Assembly: GCA_030843315.1 (NCBI GenBank) | Contig: JAUUPT010000004.1 | Location: 1-64,000, forward strand | Direction of reading: 5' to 3' | DNA from: Bacteroidaceae bacterium | Lineage (GTDB): Bacteria; Bacteroidota; Bacteroidia; Bacteroidales; Bacteroidaceae | Length of the DNA: 64,000 bases | In this document: positions 54,280 through 62,538 of the stretch, in pieces | Numbering within the stretch: position 1 is the stretch's first letter | Layout: every line of letters begins with the position of its first letter | Made by a program: the position numbers and the translations under genes | The notes under the pieces: model-generated | The model's database searches: none | Told to the model about the DNA's origin: nothing | What the model saw: only the letters and a program-made list of their open reading frames with translations

Positions 54280-57200
54280 ATGAGAAACCATTTTATTGCT
54301 CTTCTGCTCATCGCCCTTCAGCTTTTTGCTGTCCCCGCGGCAAAGGCACAGCCTGCAGAGGCTAAAACATTGCACGACGAGATTGTGACCGACCTGAAAA
54401 CCAGTACCCTTTCTTTCTGGGTGAAACACAGCGTAGACCCTGCCGGGGGATTCTACGGCTCCTTGCGGCGCGACGGCACCCCGATACCGGATGCTCCCAA
54501 GGGCGGCGTGCTGAATGCCCGCATCCTCTGGACTTTCTCGCGGGCATACAATCTGTATGGCGACAAGATTTACCGCGAACTTGCCGACCGTGCCCAACGC
54601 TATCTGATAGACTACCTGATAGACCCGCAATACGGCGGCGTGTACTGGCTGGTGAATGCCGACGGTACCCCGCTGGATACGGACAAGCAGACCTATGCCT
54701 GCTCCTATGCCATCTACGGACTTGCCGAACACTACCGTGCCACCGGCAACCCGGAGAGCTTGCAGAAAGCCATCGAAATCTACCGGACGATGGAGACAAA
54801 GATCAAAGACCCCGTGAAGGACGGATACATCGAATCCTTCTCCCGCGAGTGGGGCAAGCCCGAGAAGCTGGGCTATGACGGCGACGGCGTTGCCACCAAA
54901 ACCATGAATACGCATATCCATGTGCTCGAAGCCTACAGCCTCTTCTATCAGGTATGGAAAGACCCGGGCCTGCGCGAGCGCCTGGCAAAGGTGCTGGACA
55001 TCCTCACTACCAAGCTCTACAACCCCAAGACCCACCACCTCATCCTCTTCTGCGATTCGGACTGGAACAACCTGGACGACATCGACTCCTACGGCCACGA
55101 CATCGAAACTTCCTGGCTCTTCACCGAGGCGGCAGATGCCCTGGGCGATGCCAAGATGATAAAGCGATGCCGCAAGATAGCCCTGGACATGGTAGACACC
55201 GCCTTGAAAGAGGGCTTGAACTCAATGGGCGCCATGACCTACGAACGCCACAAAGACAAGTACCGCCGCGATGCTTCCTGGTGGTGCCAGGCGGAAACCG
55301 TGAACGGCTGCATCAATGCCTGGCAGATAAGCGGTAAGCAACATTACCTCGACACCGCCATCCGCACCTGGGAGTTCATCAAAACCCACATGATAGACAA
55401 GGAATACGGCGAATGGTTCCGCACCGTGCTCCCGGACGGCACCCCCCGCTACCAGGAGCCCAAGGCCAGCCTGTGGAACTGTCCCTACCACAACAGCCGC
55501 ATGGGTTTTGAGATAGACACCCGCCTGTCTTCCGCCCTGCCTTTCTCCGCCGGAACGGAAGTGATGGCATGGAGCAACATCACCGGCGTACGGGTAGACG
55601 GCGAACTGATAGACTTTGAATCGTCCCTGCGCGTAGGCACTCCGAAGGGAGATATGGAAATCACCGGAAAAGAACGGCAAGTCCGCCCCCGCTACCACCG
55701 CGAAGGCGACACGCAGGAAGTGACCACCACCCTGCGCGGCGTCAAGTTCCAGCAGAAAGTAACCGATAAAGACCGCGGACTGGTGGAGATATCCATCGAC
55801 GCCGCCTCGGACACCACGCTGAACCAGGCCGCCTACTTCTGCCTTGAACTTGCCCCCGAGCACTATGCCGACGCCCGGATCAAGACCGGCGGCAAGAGCC
55901 TCACCATCACTTCCGCCACCCGGAAGCTCGACTTCCGGTTCAACCAATCCGTGAAAGCCACCGTGGAGAAGGGAGCGGAAAACACCCTTGTCTACCTTCA
56001 ACTGATGCCCAACTTGAAGAAAGCAGCGAAGAATCTGCTGACGATGGAACTGCGTGCCTCGGGTGTGATAGATCACTCCGACGTCAACATCGCCCTGGAC
56101 GTACAGAACCCCGGACAACTCTTCACCGGCTTCGGCGGCAACTTCCGCTTGCAGAACCCCAACGCCGACCCCAAAGTGATAGATTACTGCCTCGAAAACC
56201 TTCGCGTGGCATACGGCCGTGTGGAACTGCCGTGGCGCATTTGGGAAGCCGAAGTAGGCAAGAACCCGCTCACCGCCCCCCAAAGCGTAGCCCTGCACCA
56301 GCACGTAGAAGAAAGTATGCTGATGGCAAAACGCCTGCGGGCAATGGGTATGCCGGTGATATTGAGCTGCTGGTTCCCCCCTGCATGGGCGATAGACGGC
56401 GGTCCCGAGAGCTACGTCCGCCAGGGCGGTATCATGGCGTATCGGTTAGACCCCAAGAAGAAACAGCAGATATTCAAGTCCCTCAGCGACTATATGCTCT
56501 ATGCCAAGCGCCACTACGGCGTGGAATTTTCCATGTTCTCGTTCAATGAGTCGGATATAGGCATCGACGTCCTTCATTCTCCGCAGGAGCATGCCGACTT
56601 TATCAAGGAATTCGGCGCATACATGGCGAAGCAGAACCTGCCCACCCGCCTCTTGCTGGGCGATAACTCCGATGCCACCACCTTCGACTTCATTCTTCCG
56701 GGCCTGAACGATCCTGCCGCCCATAAGTACATCGGCGCCGTTTCGTTCCACTCCTGGAGAGGTTGCGACGATGCCACGCTGAAGAAATGGGCTGCTGCCG
56801 CCCGCCAGTTGAATGTTCCGCTGCTGATAGGCGAGGGAAGTACCGACGCGGCTGCCCACGGCTATGCCGAAATCTTCAACGAATCCACCTTTGCGCTCTA
56901 TGAAATCAACCTCTATATGCGCATCTGTGCCATCTGCCAGCCGCTGTCCATCCTGCAATGGCAGTTGACGTCCGATTACTCGCTGCTTTGGGGCGACGGC
57001 ATCTACGGTTCCAAGGGCCCGTTGCATCCCACGCAGCGCTTCTGGAACATGAAGCAGCTCGCCTCTACCCCCGCCGATGCGCTTGCTATTCCGCTGATCA
57101 GCAGCAAAAAGACGGTGAACTGTGCCGCCTTCGGCAACATCACCCGTGGCGAGTACGCCCTGCACATGGTGAACAACGGAGCCGATTGTGATGCCCTCAT

Positions 57201-57351
57201 CACCGGCATTCCGGCAGGTGTGAAGCAATTGACGGTATATACCACCAATACCAAAGACAGTATGCGGGAGACTACCGTAACGGTAGAGAACGGCCAGGCA
57301 CGGGTACATCTGCCTGCCATCAGCTACGTCACGCTGCTGTCGGGGGATTAA
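54280..57351 (+). CDS. Secreted AGE-family 2-epimerase fused to a GH30-like glycosidase
   Basis: The 1023-residue protein has a signal peptide (ending PAAKAQ near residue 24). Residues about 30-415 are an AGE-family (alpha/alpha)6 epimerase, with catalytic and binding residues in NTHIHVLEAYS (H212), GHDIETSWL (H273, E276), WWCQAE (E339) and CPYHNSRM (H404, R407), closest to cellobiose or mannobiose 2-epimerases. A beta-rich linker (about 420-600) leads to a clan-A barrel of GH30 type (GFGGNFRLQNP, SCWFPPAWAIDGG) with acid/base E757 in SFNESDIG and nucleophile E852 in LIGEGST, then a C-terminal beta domain. Ordinary 2-epimerases are cytoplasmic and about 400 residues; an exported fusion is unusual. 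Exact GH family and substrate are uncertain. Confidence 0.85.
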   Translation: MRNHFIALLLIALQLFAVPAAKAQPAEAKTLHDEIVTDLKTSTLSFWVKHSVDPAGGFYGSLRRDGTPIPDAPKGGVLNARILWTFSRAYNLYGDKIYRELADRAQRYLIDYLIDPQYGGVYWLVNADGTPLDTDKQTYACSYAIYGLAEHYRATGNPESLQKAIEIYRTMETKIKDPVKDGYIESFSREWGKPEKLGYDGDGVATKTMNTHIHVLEAYSLFYQVWKDPGLRERLAKVLDILTTKLYNPKTHHLILFCDSDWNNLDDIDSYGHDIETSWLFTEAADALGDAKMIKRCRKIALDMVDTALKEGLNSMGAMTYERHKDKYRRDASWWCQAETVNGCINAWQISGKQHYLDTAIRTWEFIKTHMIDKEYGEWFRTVLPDGTPRYQEPKASLWNCPYHNSRMGFEIDTRLSSALPFSAGTEVMAWSNITGVRVDGELIDFESSLRVGTPKGDMEITGKERQVRPRYHREGDTQEVTTTLRGVKFQQKVTDKDRGLVEISIDAASDTTLNQAAYFCLELAPEHYADARIKTGGKSLTITSATRKLDFRFNQSVKATVEKGAENTLVYLQLMPNLKKAAKNLLTMELRASGVIDHSDVNIALDVQNPGQLFTGFGGNFRLQNPNADPKVIDYCLENLRVAYGRVELPWRIWEAEVGKNPLTAPQSVALHQHVEESMLMAKRLRAMGMPVILSCWFPPAWAIDGGPESYVRQGGIMAYRLDPKKKQQIFKSLSDYMLYAKRHYGVEFSMFSFNESDIGIDVLHSPQEHADFIKEFGAYMAKQNLPTRLLLGDNSDATTFDFILPGLNDPAAHKYIGAVSFHSWRGCDDATLKKWAAAARQLNVPLLIGEGSTDAAAHGYAEIFNESTFALYEINLYMRICAICQPLSILQWQLTSDYSLLWGDGIYGSKGPLHPTQRFWNMKQLASTPADALAIPLISSKKTVNCAAFGNITRGEYALHMVNNGADCDALITGIPAGVKQLTVYTTNTKDSMRETTVTVENGQARVHLPAISYVTLLSGD

Positions 57352-57352
57352 A

Positions 57353-57418
57353 GCACCTATAGTCGCGGCGTGCTGCGTCTATAGTTCCAGCACGCTGCAT
57401 CTATAGATCCAGCGCGCG
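57353..57418. repeat. Array of three 22-base CTATAG units (locus C)
   Basis: The units are 57353-57374, 57375-57396 and 57397-57418, with a further GCATCTATAGATGC at 57419-57432. Each has CTATAG within GCxxCTATAGxx and a GC-rich remainder (CCAGCGCGCG type). The array starts two bases after the stop of the epimerase-glycosidase gene. Confidence 0.88.
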
Positions 57419-57529
57419 GCATCTATAGATGCCCCAAATTGTTTATTTACACGTGATATGTGGCCCTTTCCCGCCATTGCGGCGGAAATGTTCGTTTATA
57501 CGTTTTATTATAATAAAACAAGGAAATCA

Positions 57530-57561
57530 TTGTATACTTGTTCACTTATTCGTTATCTTTG
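57530..57561 (+). promoter_or_regulatory. Promoter for the toxin-antitoxin genes
   Basis: TTG at 57530-57532 and TATCTTTG at 57554-57561 are 21 bases apart, an exact Bacteroides consensus, 24 bases before the toxin ATG. Confidence 0.75.
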
Positions 57562-57585
57562 TAGAGTGAAACATTTATATAAATC

Positions 57586-57967
57586 ATGCCGGAAAAAAGA
57601 AAGTTTGTTCGTCAGATAGTCGTATATGCTAATTACTTTAAGGAGTTTAGGAAAACATTGCCTCGTGAAGCATTGCGCAAGACTTATCAGATATTTACCT
57701 ATATTATGACTTTGGAACAGATACCGGAGAAATATCTGAAAGCGATTACTAATGTACAAGGACTTTTTTGAAATTCGTGTAGAAGCTAACGGCAACATTT
57801 ATCGTATATTCTGCTGTATGGATAATGGGAACCTGGTGGTTCTGTTTAATGGTTTTCAAAAGAAAACACAGAAAACACCTTCTGCAGAAATAAAGCGAGC
57901 AAAGATGATTATGAATGAATACTTTTCTAATAAAAAAACGGAAGGAGAAATAAGCAATGAAAAATGA
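57586..57967 (+). pseudogene. HigB/RelE-type (Gp49-like) toxin gene with +1 frameshift
   Basis: The first frame (57586-57771) gives KRKFVRQIVVYANYFKEF through ITNVQGLF and stops at TGA. The next frame, read from 57770, continues with FEIRVEANGNIYRIFCC, LVVLFNGFQKKTQKTP to 57967. Joined, they make a standard toxin of about 126 residues. The break is in a run of six Ts (57764-57769); five Ts would restore the frame. UUU followed by UGA is also a plausible site for +1 ribosomal slippage, so the gene may be dead, recoded or miscalled. The antitoxin gene overlaps its end by 11 bases. Confidence 0.85.
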
Positions 57968-58265
57968 AAATCCAAAAGCATGGGGATGTACTCCCATTGA
58001 AGACCTGATTGCCGAAGATTTTGGCGAACCGGGAACTGCTGAGCGTGAAGAGTTTGAAAATAGTTGCGACGCCTTCATCATTGGTGAACAACTTAAACTT
58101 GAACGTCTTAAAGCCGGCATGACGCAAGAACAGCTTGCTGCCAAAATAGGCACAAAGAAAAGCTATATCTCGCGTATCGAAAACGGCCATGCAGACGTCC
58201 AACTCTCTACCTTATATAAAATATTTCAAGGATTGGGTCGGAGAGTCAGCCTCACTATTTTGTAA
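57957..58265 (+). CDS. HigA-type antitoxin, XRE-family
   Basis: The 102-residue protein has a C-terminal helix-turn-helix (LERLKAGMTQEQLAAKIGTK, KSYISRIENG) and a charged N-terminus of about 40 residues. It pairs with the upstream Gp49/HigB-like toxin and should neutralise it and repress the shared promoter. It is intact although the toxin frame is broken. The toxin-first order is typical of HigBA systems. Confidence 0.9.
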   Translation: MKNENPKAWGCTPIEDLIAEDFGEPGTAEREEFENSCDAFIIGEQLKLERLKAGMTQEQLAAKIGTKKSYISRIENGHADVQLSTLYKIFQGLGRRVSLTIL

Positions 58266-58290
58266 TAACTGCTTTGTAGAAGGAACATAT

Positions 58291-58320
58291 AGCGGCGGAT
58301 AAACATATCCGCCGCTTTTT
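58291..58320. terminator. Terminator after the toxin-antitoxin genes
   Basis: The stem AGCGGCGGATA/TATCCGCCGCT (58291-58301 with 58306-58316) is followed by five Ts. It separates the pair from the convergent HTCS-2 gene. Confidence 0.88.
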
Positions 58321-58343
58321 AGTATCAGGATTTTCAATCCGCC

Positions 58344-61300
58344 TTAATTTTCCTCTCCCTTTCCCCCTTCCTGCTGCCTCATAAACTCCGACGGACTCAT
58401 ATTGAATTCTTCCTTGAAGTGCTTGGAGAATACCTTTGGCGAGTTATATCCCAGCGTATAGGCAATCTCTGCCACTTGCATCTGGCTTTCCGTGAGGAGT
58501 TGCTGCGCACGCTTCATGCGGATGGTGCGGATGAATTCGATGGGTTTCTTTCCCGTAATCTTGATCATCTTCTTGTAGAAGTAGCTGCGGGAGATGTTCA
58601 GGCTGCTGGCAAGCTCTTCTACCGAAAACTCCGTCTCGCTGATGTTGTCTTCTACAATCTGAATGGCTTTCTCTACCAACTGCTGGTCCAGCGGAGTAAT
58701 CGTAATCCGGCTGGGCTCTATCCTTATCTCGCGGCTGAAAAGTTCCTGCCTCTTCGCCGTCATCTCTATAATCTTGTTGATGCGTAGCTTCAGCACTCCC
58801 ATGTTGAAAGGCTTGGTGATGTAATCGTCCGCTCCTACGCTGAGGCCTTCCAGTTGGTGCTCCTCGCTTGCCTTGGCGGTGAGCAGGATGATGGGGATAT
58901 GCGAGTAGCGTATGTCGTTCTTGATGGTGGCACAGAGTTCCAGTCCGTCCATCTCGGGCATCATGATGTCGCTGACTACCAGGTCGACGTCCTCCTTCTC
59001 CAGTACGCCCAATGCCTGCTTGCCGTTCATCGCCTTCAGCACATGATACTGCTTCGACAGGCTCTCGGAAAGGAACTTGATGAAGTCGTAGTTATCATCT
59101 ACCAGCAGGATAGTGAACGGATGGTCTTCATCTTCTGTGCTGTGCATGTCTTCTATCTCCACCTCGGCGCTATTGTTCTGGTGCAGCGGGATGGTGATGA
59201 CGAATACCGCGCCGCAAGGCTGGTTATCCCTGACATTGATGCTGCCCTGGTGCATCTTGACATACTCCGACACAATGTGCAGCCCGATGCCGCTGCCTCC
59301 CTTGCTGGACTGCGTCTTGTCCGACTGGTAGAACCGCTGGAATACCTTCTCTTTGGCGGCATTGTCTATGCCGCATCCGGTATCGGCAAAGGTCAGTTCG
59401 AGGTTGCTGCCCACTACCTTTACATTCAGCGAGATGCTTCCCTTGTTGGGGGTGAACTTGAAGGCATTGGACAGGATGTTGGTGGTTATCTTGCGTATCT
59501 TGTCGTAGTCGAAGTCCATGAAGATGGAATGCTTGGGCCCGCTGAAGGTGTAGGTGATGTTCCGCTTCTGCGCCACAGGGTCGAAGGAGTGGAATATCTC
59601 GCTCAGGATGATGAGGATATCGTCGTGCCTGCACCTCAGGCTCTCGGCATTGGCATCCAGTTTGCGGAAGTCGAGCAACTGGTTTATCAGTTCCAGCAGG
59701 TAGTCGGCATTCTGCTTCACCATGTCCAGTATGCCTTTGCGGTGTTCGGGGTAGTTCTCGAAGAACTCTTCGAGGGGGTTGATGATGAGCGATAGCGGGG
59801 TGCGCAGCTCGTGGCTGATATTGGCAAAGAATTGCAGCTTCATGTTGCTTACCTTCTGCTGGCGTTCGTTCTCTTGCTCGATGGCTTGGAGCACTTCTTT
59901 CTCTTTGTGGCGCATGCGCAGGAAGCGGACGATGAAGGCAGCCAGTGAAAGGACGATGCAGATGTAGATGGTGTACGCCCACCAGGTGCACCACCACGGC
60001 GGGAGGACGATAATCTTGAGGTTCTTCTCGTTGGGGCTCCAGATGCCTTGCGAGTTGCATACTTTCACCGACAAGGTGTAGTTGCCGGGTGGCAGCATGG
60101 AGAGGTTGACCTTGTTGTTCTCGGCATAAATCCAGTTGGCGTGGCTTTGGTCTATTTTGTAGGCGTACTTTATCTTGTCCGGCTCCACGAGGTCCAGTGC
60201 CGAGAAGGACAGGGTGAAGGAGTTGTTCTCTTCGGTGAAGGTCAGGGTTTGGGTGCATTCCAGCGAATTGCCTTTGAGCATATCGTCAAGGGATGCTCCC
60301 GACTTTATGTCCAGCCCGGTCAGGTAGATTTCGGTGTTATAGTCGGTGGATAGAATCTCCTGCGGGATGATGGTCTGGAATCCTTTGGGAGTACCTATCA
60401 GGATGTTGCCGTTGTTCAGTTTGAGGATGGCGTGCACGTTGGTGTCGTTGCATATCAGTCCGTCGGCTACGGAATAGTTGACGATGGAGCATACGCCGTT
60501 CGTCAGCTGGATGCGCGAAATACCGTTGCCCGTGCCAATCCACATCTGCTTGTTGTTGTCCTCTACAATGGCGCGCACCAGGTTGGCGGCAAGCCCGTCT
60601 TTCTGGTCGATGAAGTGGATGGAGTCGGTCTTTTGGTCCCAGATGCTCAGGCCGTGGGGATGGCCCACCCAGATGAGGTCGCGGCTGTCTTTGTAGACGG
60701 TCAGCATATAGCTCTCCTTGAAGCGGCTGTTATGCGCGTAGATGTTGTATGCCTGGGTTTCGGTGTCTATGATAATCAGCCCGCCGCTGGTGGCTACATA
60801 GAGGTGGCGGTCGTTGTCGTAGAACATATCGCGCATGAAGAACTCTTCGGGACGGTAGAGGATGGTATCGAACTGCCCGGTGTCGGGGTTGAGGCGCTGT
60901 ATGTATCCCCGCATGGTGCCTATCCATACGTATCCGTGCTTATCCACTTCTACGGTATATACATTGTTTTCGAGAAGCTGGCTGTTGGCGGTGGTATATT
61001 GCCTGATCTGTCCTTTGGAGTAGCATAGCAGGCCTTTCTGGTAGGTGCCTATCCATAGCCGGTCTTTGGAGTCGATGGCGAGGTCAACTACGATATTGGC
61101 GGGAGTGGGTACCTTCTCATACAGGTCGGTCTTGAGCGACTGGCGTATCAGGCCCGTGCCGTCCGTTCCGTAGTAGATGCAGTCGTGGGCGTCGTCTTTG
61201 CAGAAGGTCAGCACGTCGTCGTAGTCCAGGGACTTGTGGCTCAGTATGATTTGCGACATAGGGCTGTAGTAGGAGACGCCGTGCTTGAAGTTGCCCAGCC

Positions 61301-62276
61301 ACACGATGCCGTCCTGATCCTGATAGATGGTGCTCAGGTTGTTGCTGGCAATGGTGTGGGGCTTCAACGGGTTGTGTACAAGGTTGGTCAGCGACTTGCT
61401 GAGGGTGTTGTAGATGAACAATCCTTTGTGGCTGGTGAGTATCCATACGTTGCCGTCGCCCAGGTCGAGGATGCGCTGTACCCGGTTGTATTGCATCTCT
61501 TGGGCGTTGTCCAGGTTGATATCATCCCATTGCAGGGAGGTGTTGTTCTTGTGCAGCAGCAGGCTGTTCTGGAAGGTATATACCCATAGGCTTTCGCTGC
61601 GGTCTACGTACACGTAGGGCTCTTGGTTTTCGAGCAGGGGGTGGTAGGAGGCGGGAAGGGGAATTTCCCTGGCTTCGGAGGTCTGCTTGTTGATGCCGTA
61701 CAGGGTGCCGTTGGAGTACATCACATAGATATACTGTGCGCCGATGGATATATTGGATACCTTCTCCGTCTGCAATGAAAAGACCTTGATGGAACTGGTA
61801 CCCGTATTCTGAATGTAGAGTTTGGACGGGTCGTAAGCCCAGAACTCACCGTTCTCCGTCTTGCCTACCCGGAGGATATTCTTGGCAGGTATCTTCTGCT
61901 TCTCAAGCACTTGCTTGTAGTCGTTGTTGAACTTCCCGGTGTTGTAGTCGTATATACTATATCCATTGGACATCCTGACCCATATATTGCCGTCTACCCC
62001 TTCGAATATTTCGCTGATAGCATCATTCGGCAGTTCCGAGTTGTTGCGGTAGTATCGCTGGAAGGAGTAACCGTCGTATTTGTTAAGCCCCGATTCTGTT
62101 CCTATCCACAGGAAGCCCCTGCTATCCCTGAATATACTCCGGACACTATTGTTGGAGAGTCCTTCGGTAGTAGAGAGCTGTTTGAACATGACAGCGGGTG
62201 GAGCTTCGGCGGAATTTCCGAAAGTTGCAGTGACGAGGCACAGGTTGCATATAAGGATCAGAAGTAGCTGTTTCAT
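58344..62276 (-). CDS. Hybrid two-component system regulator (HTCS-2)
   Basis: The 1310-residue protein has the same order as HTCS-1: signal peptide (MKQLLLILICNLCLVTATFG), periplasmic propeller repeats, Y_Y_Y domain, membrane helix (WWAYTIYICIVLSLAAFIVR), kinase with H822 in ISHELRTPL, ATPase, receiver with D1103 in VSDIMMPEMDG, and AraC helix-turn-helix. The two are close paralogues along their full length, nearly matching in the kinase and the DNA-binding end. It is divergent from the GH31 gene at 62539, its likely target. Confidence 0.94.
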   Translation of the reverse strand: MKQLLLILICNLCLVTATFGNSAEAPPAVMFKQLSTTEGLSNNSVRSIFRDSRGFLWIGTESGLNKYDGYSFQRYYRNNSELPNDAISEIFEGVDGNIWVRMSNGYSIYDYNTGKFNNDYKQVLEKQKIPAKNILRVGKTENGEFWAYDPSKLYIQNTGTSSIKVFSLQTEKVSNISIGAQYIYVMYSNGTLYGINKQTSEAREIPLPASYHPLLENQEPYVYVDRSESLWVYTFQNSLLLHKNNTSLQWDDINLDNAQEMQYNRVQRILDLGDGNVWILTSHKGLFIYNTLSKSLTNLVHNPLKPHTIASNNLSTIYQDQDGIVWLGNFKHGVSYYSPMSQIILSHKSLDYDDVLTFCKDDAHDCIYYGTDGTGLIRQSLKTDLYEKVPTPANIVVDLAIDSKDRLWIGTYQKGLLCYSKGQIRQYTTANSQLLENNVYTVEVDKHGYVWIGTMRGYIQRLNPDTGQFDTILYRPEEFFMRDMFYDNDRHLYVATSGGLIIIDTETQAYNIYAHNSRFKESYMLTVYKDSRDLIWVGHPHGLSIWDQKTDSIHFIDQKDGLAANLVRAIVEDNNKQMWIGTGNGISRIQLTNGVCSIVNYSVADGLICNDTNVHAILKLNNGNILIGTPKGFQTIIPQEILSTDYNTEIYLTGLDIKSGASLDDMLKGNSLECTQTLTFTEENNSFTLSFSALDLVEPDKIKYAYKIDQSHANWIYAENNKVNLSMLPPGNYTLSVKVCNSQGIWSPNEKNLKIIVLPPWWCTWWAYTIYICIVLSLAAFIVRFLRMRHKEKEVLQAIEQENERQQKVSNMKLQFFANISHELRTPLSLIINPLEEFFENYPEHRKGILDMVKQNADYLLELINQLLDFRKLDANAESLRCRHDDILIILSEIFHSFDPVAQKRNITYTFSGPKHSIFMDFDYDKIRKITTNILSNAFKFTPNKGSISLNVKVVGSNLELTFADTGCGIDNAAKEKVFQRFYQSDKTQSSKGGSGIGLHIVSEYVKMHQGSINVRDNQPCGAVFVITIPLHQNNSAEVEIEDMHSTEDEDHPFTILLVDDNYDFIKFLSESLSKQYHVLKAMNGKQALGVLEKEDVDLVVSDIMMPEMDGLELCATIKNDIRYSHIPIILLTAKASEEHQLEGLSVGADDYITKPFNMGVLKLRINKIIEMTAKRQELFSREIRIEPSRITITPLDQQLVEKAIQIVEDNISETEFSVEELASSLNISRSYFYKKMIKITGKKPIEFIRTIRMKRAQQLLTESQMQVAEIAYTLGYNSPKVFSKHFKEEFNMSPSEFMRQQEGGKGEEN

Positions 62277-62402
62277 AGTATTTCCTTTCTTGGATGGATT
62301 AGCAATAATGTTGCATTTGCAAACTTAGGCATAATCATCCGAACGAACAAGAGGGCGCTCTGCTATCGTCCGGTGGCTATATCCTTCGTTTGGTGAAAAA
62401 GA

Positions 62403-62420
62403 GTGCACAATTTGTTTCCT
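62403..62420. promoter_or_regulatory. Candidate HTCS-2 binding site
   Basis: GTGCACAATTTGTTTCC resembles the GTGTACAAATGTTCC and GTGAACAAATCC words in the HTCS-1 intergenic region; further short matches (ACCCnTnTAAAAG-like, then AAAAGC(A/C)GG) follow at similar spacing. Confidence 0.4.
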
Positions 62421-62482
62421 ACCCCTCTAAAAGCTTTCCGAAGAAACAAAAGCAGGTCTTATAAAACTCTTTTCCGGCATCT

Positions 62483-62509
62483 GTATCTTATAAATAGAAG
62501 ATACATTTG
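62483..62509 (+). promoter_or_regulatory. Promoter region of the GH31 gene with inverted repeat
   Basis: TACATTTG (62502-62509) fits TAnnTTTG. An inverted repeat GTATCTT-N8-AAGATAC (62483-62504) overlaps it. Confidence 0.5.
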
Positions 62510-62538
62510 CTGCCAGGAAATTTTAAATATCTGATATT

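Noticed and set aside
57752..57967. Separate small gene overlapping the toxin
   Set aside because: Its sequence is the C-terminal half of the same toxin family; the ATG is not preceded by its own signals.
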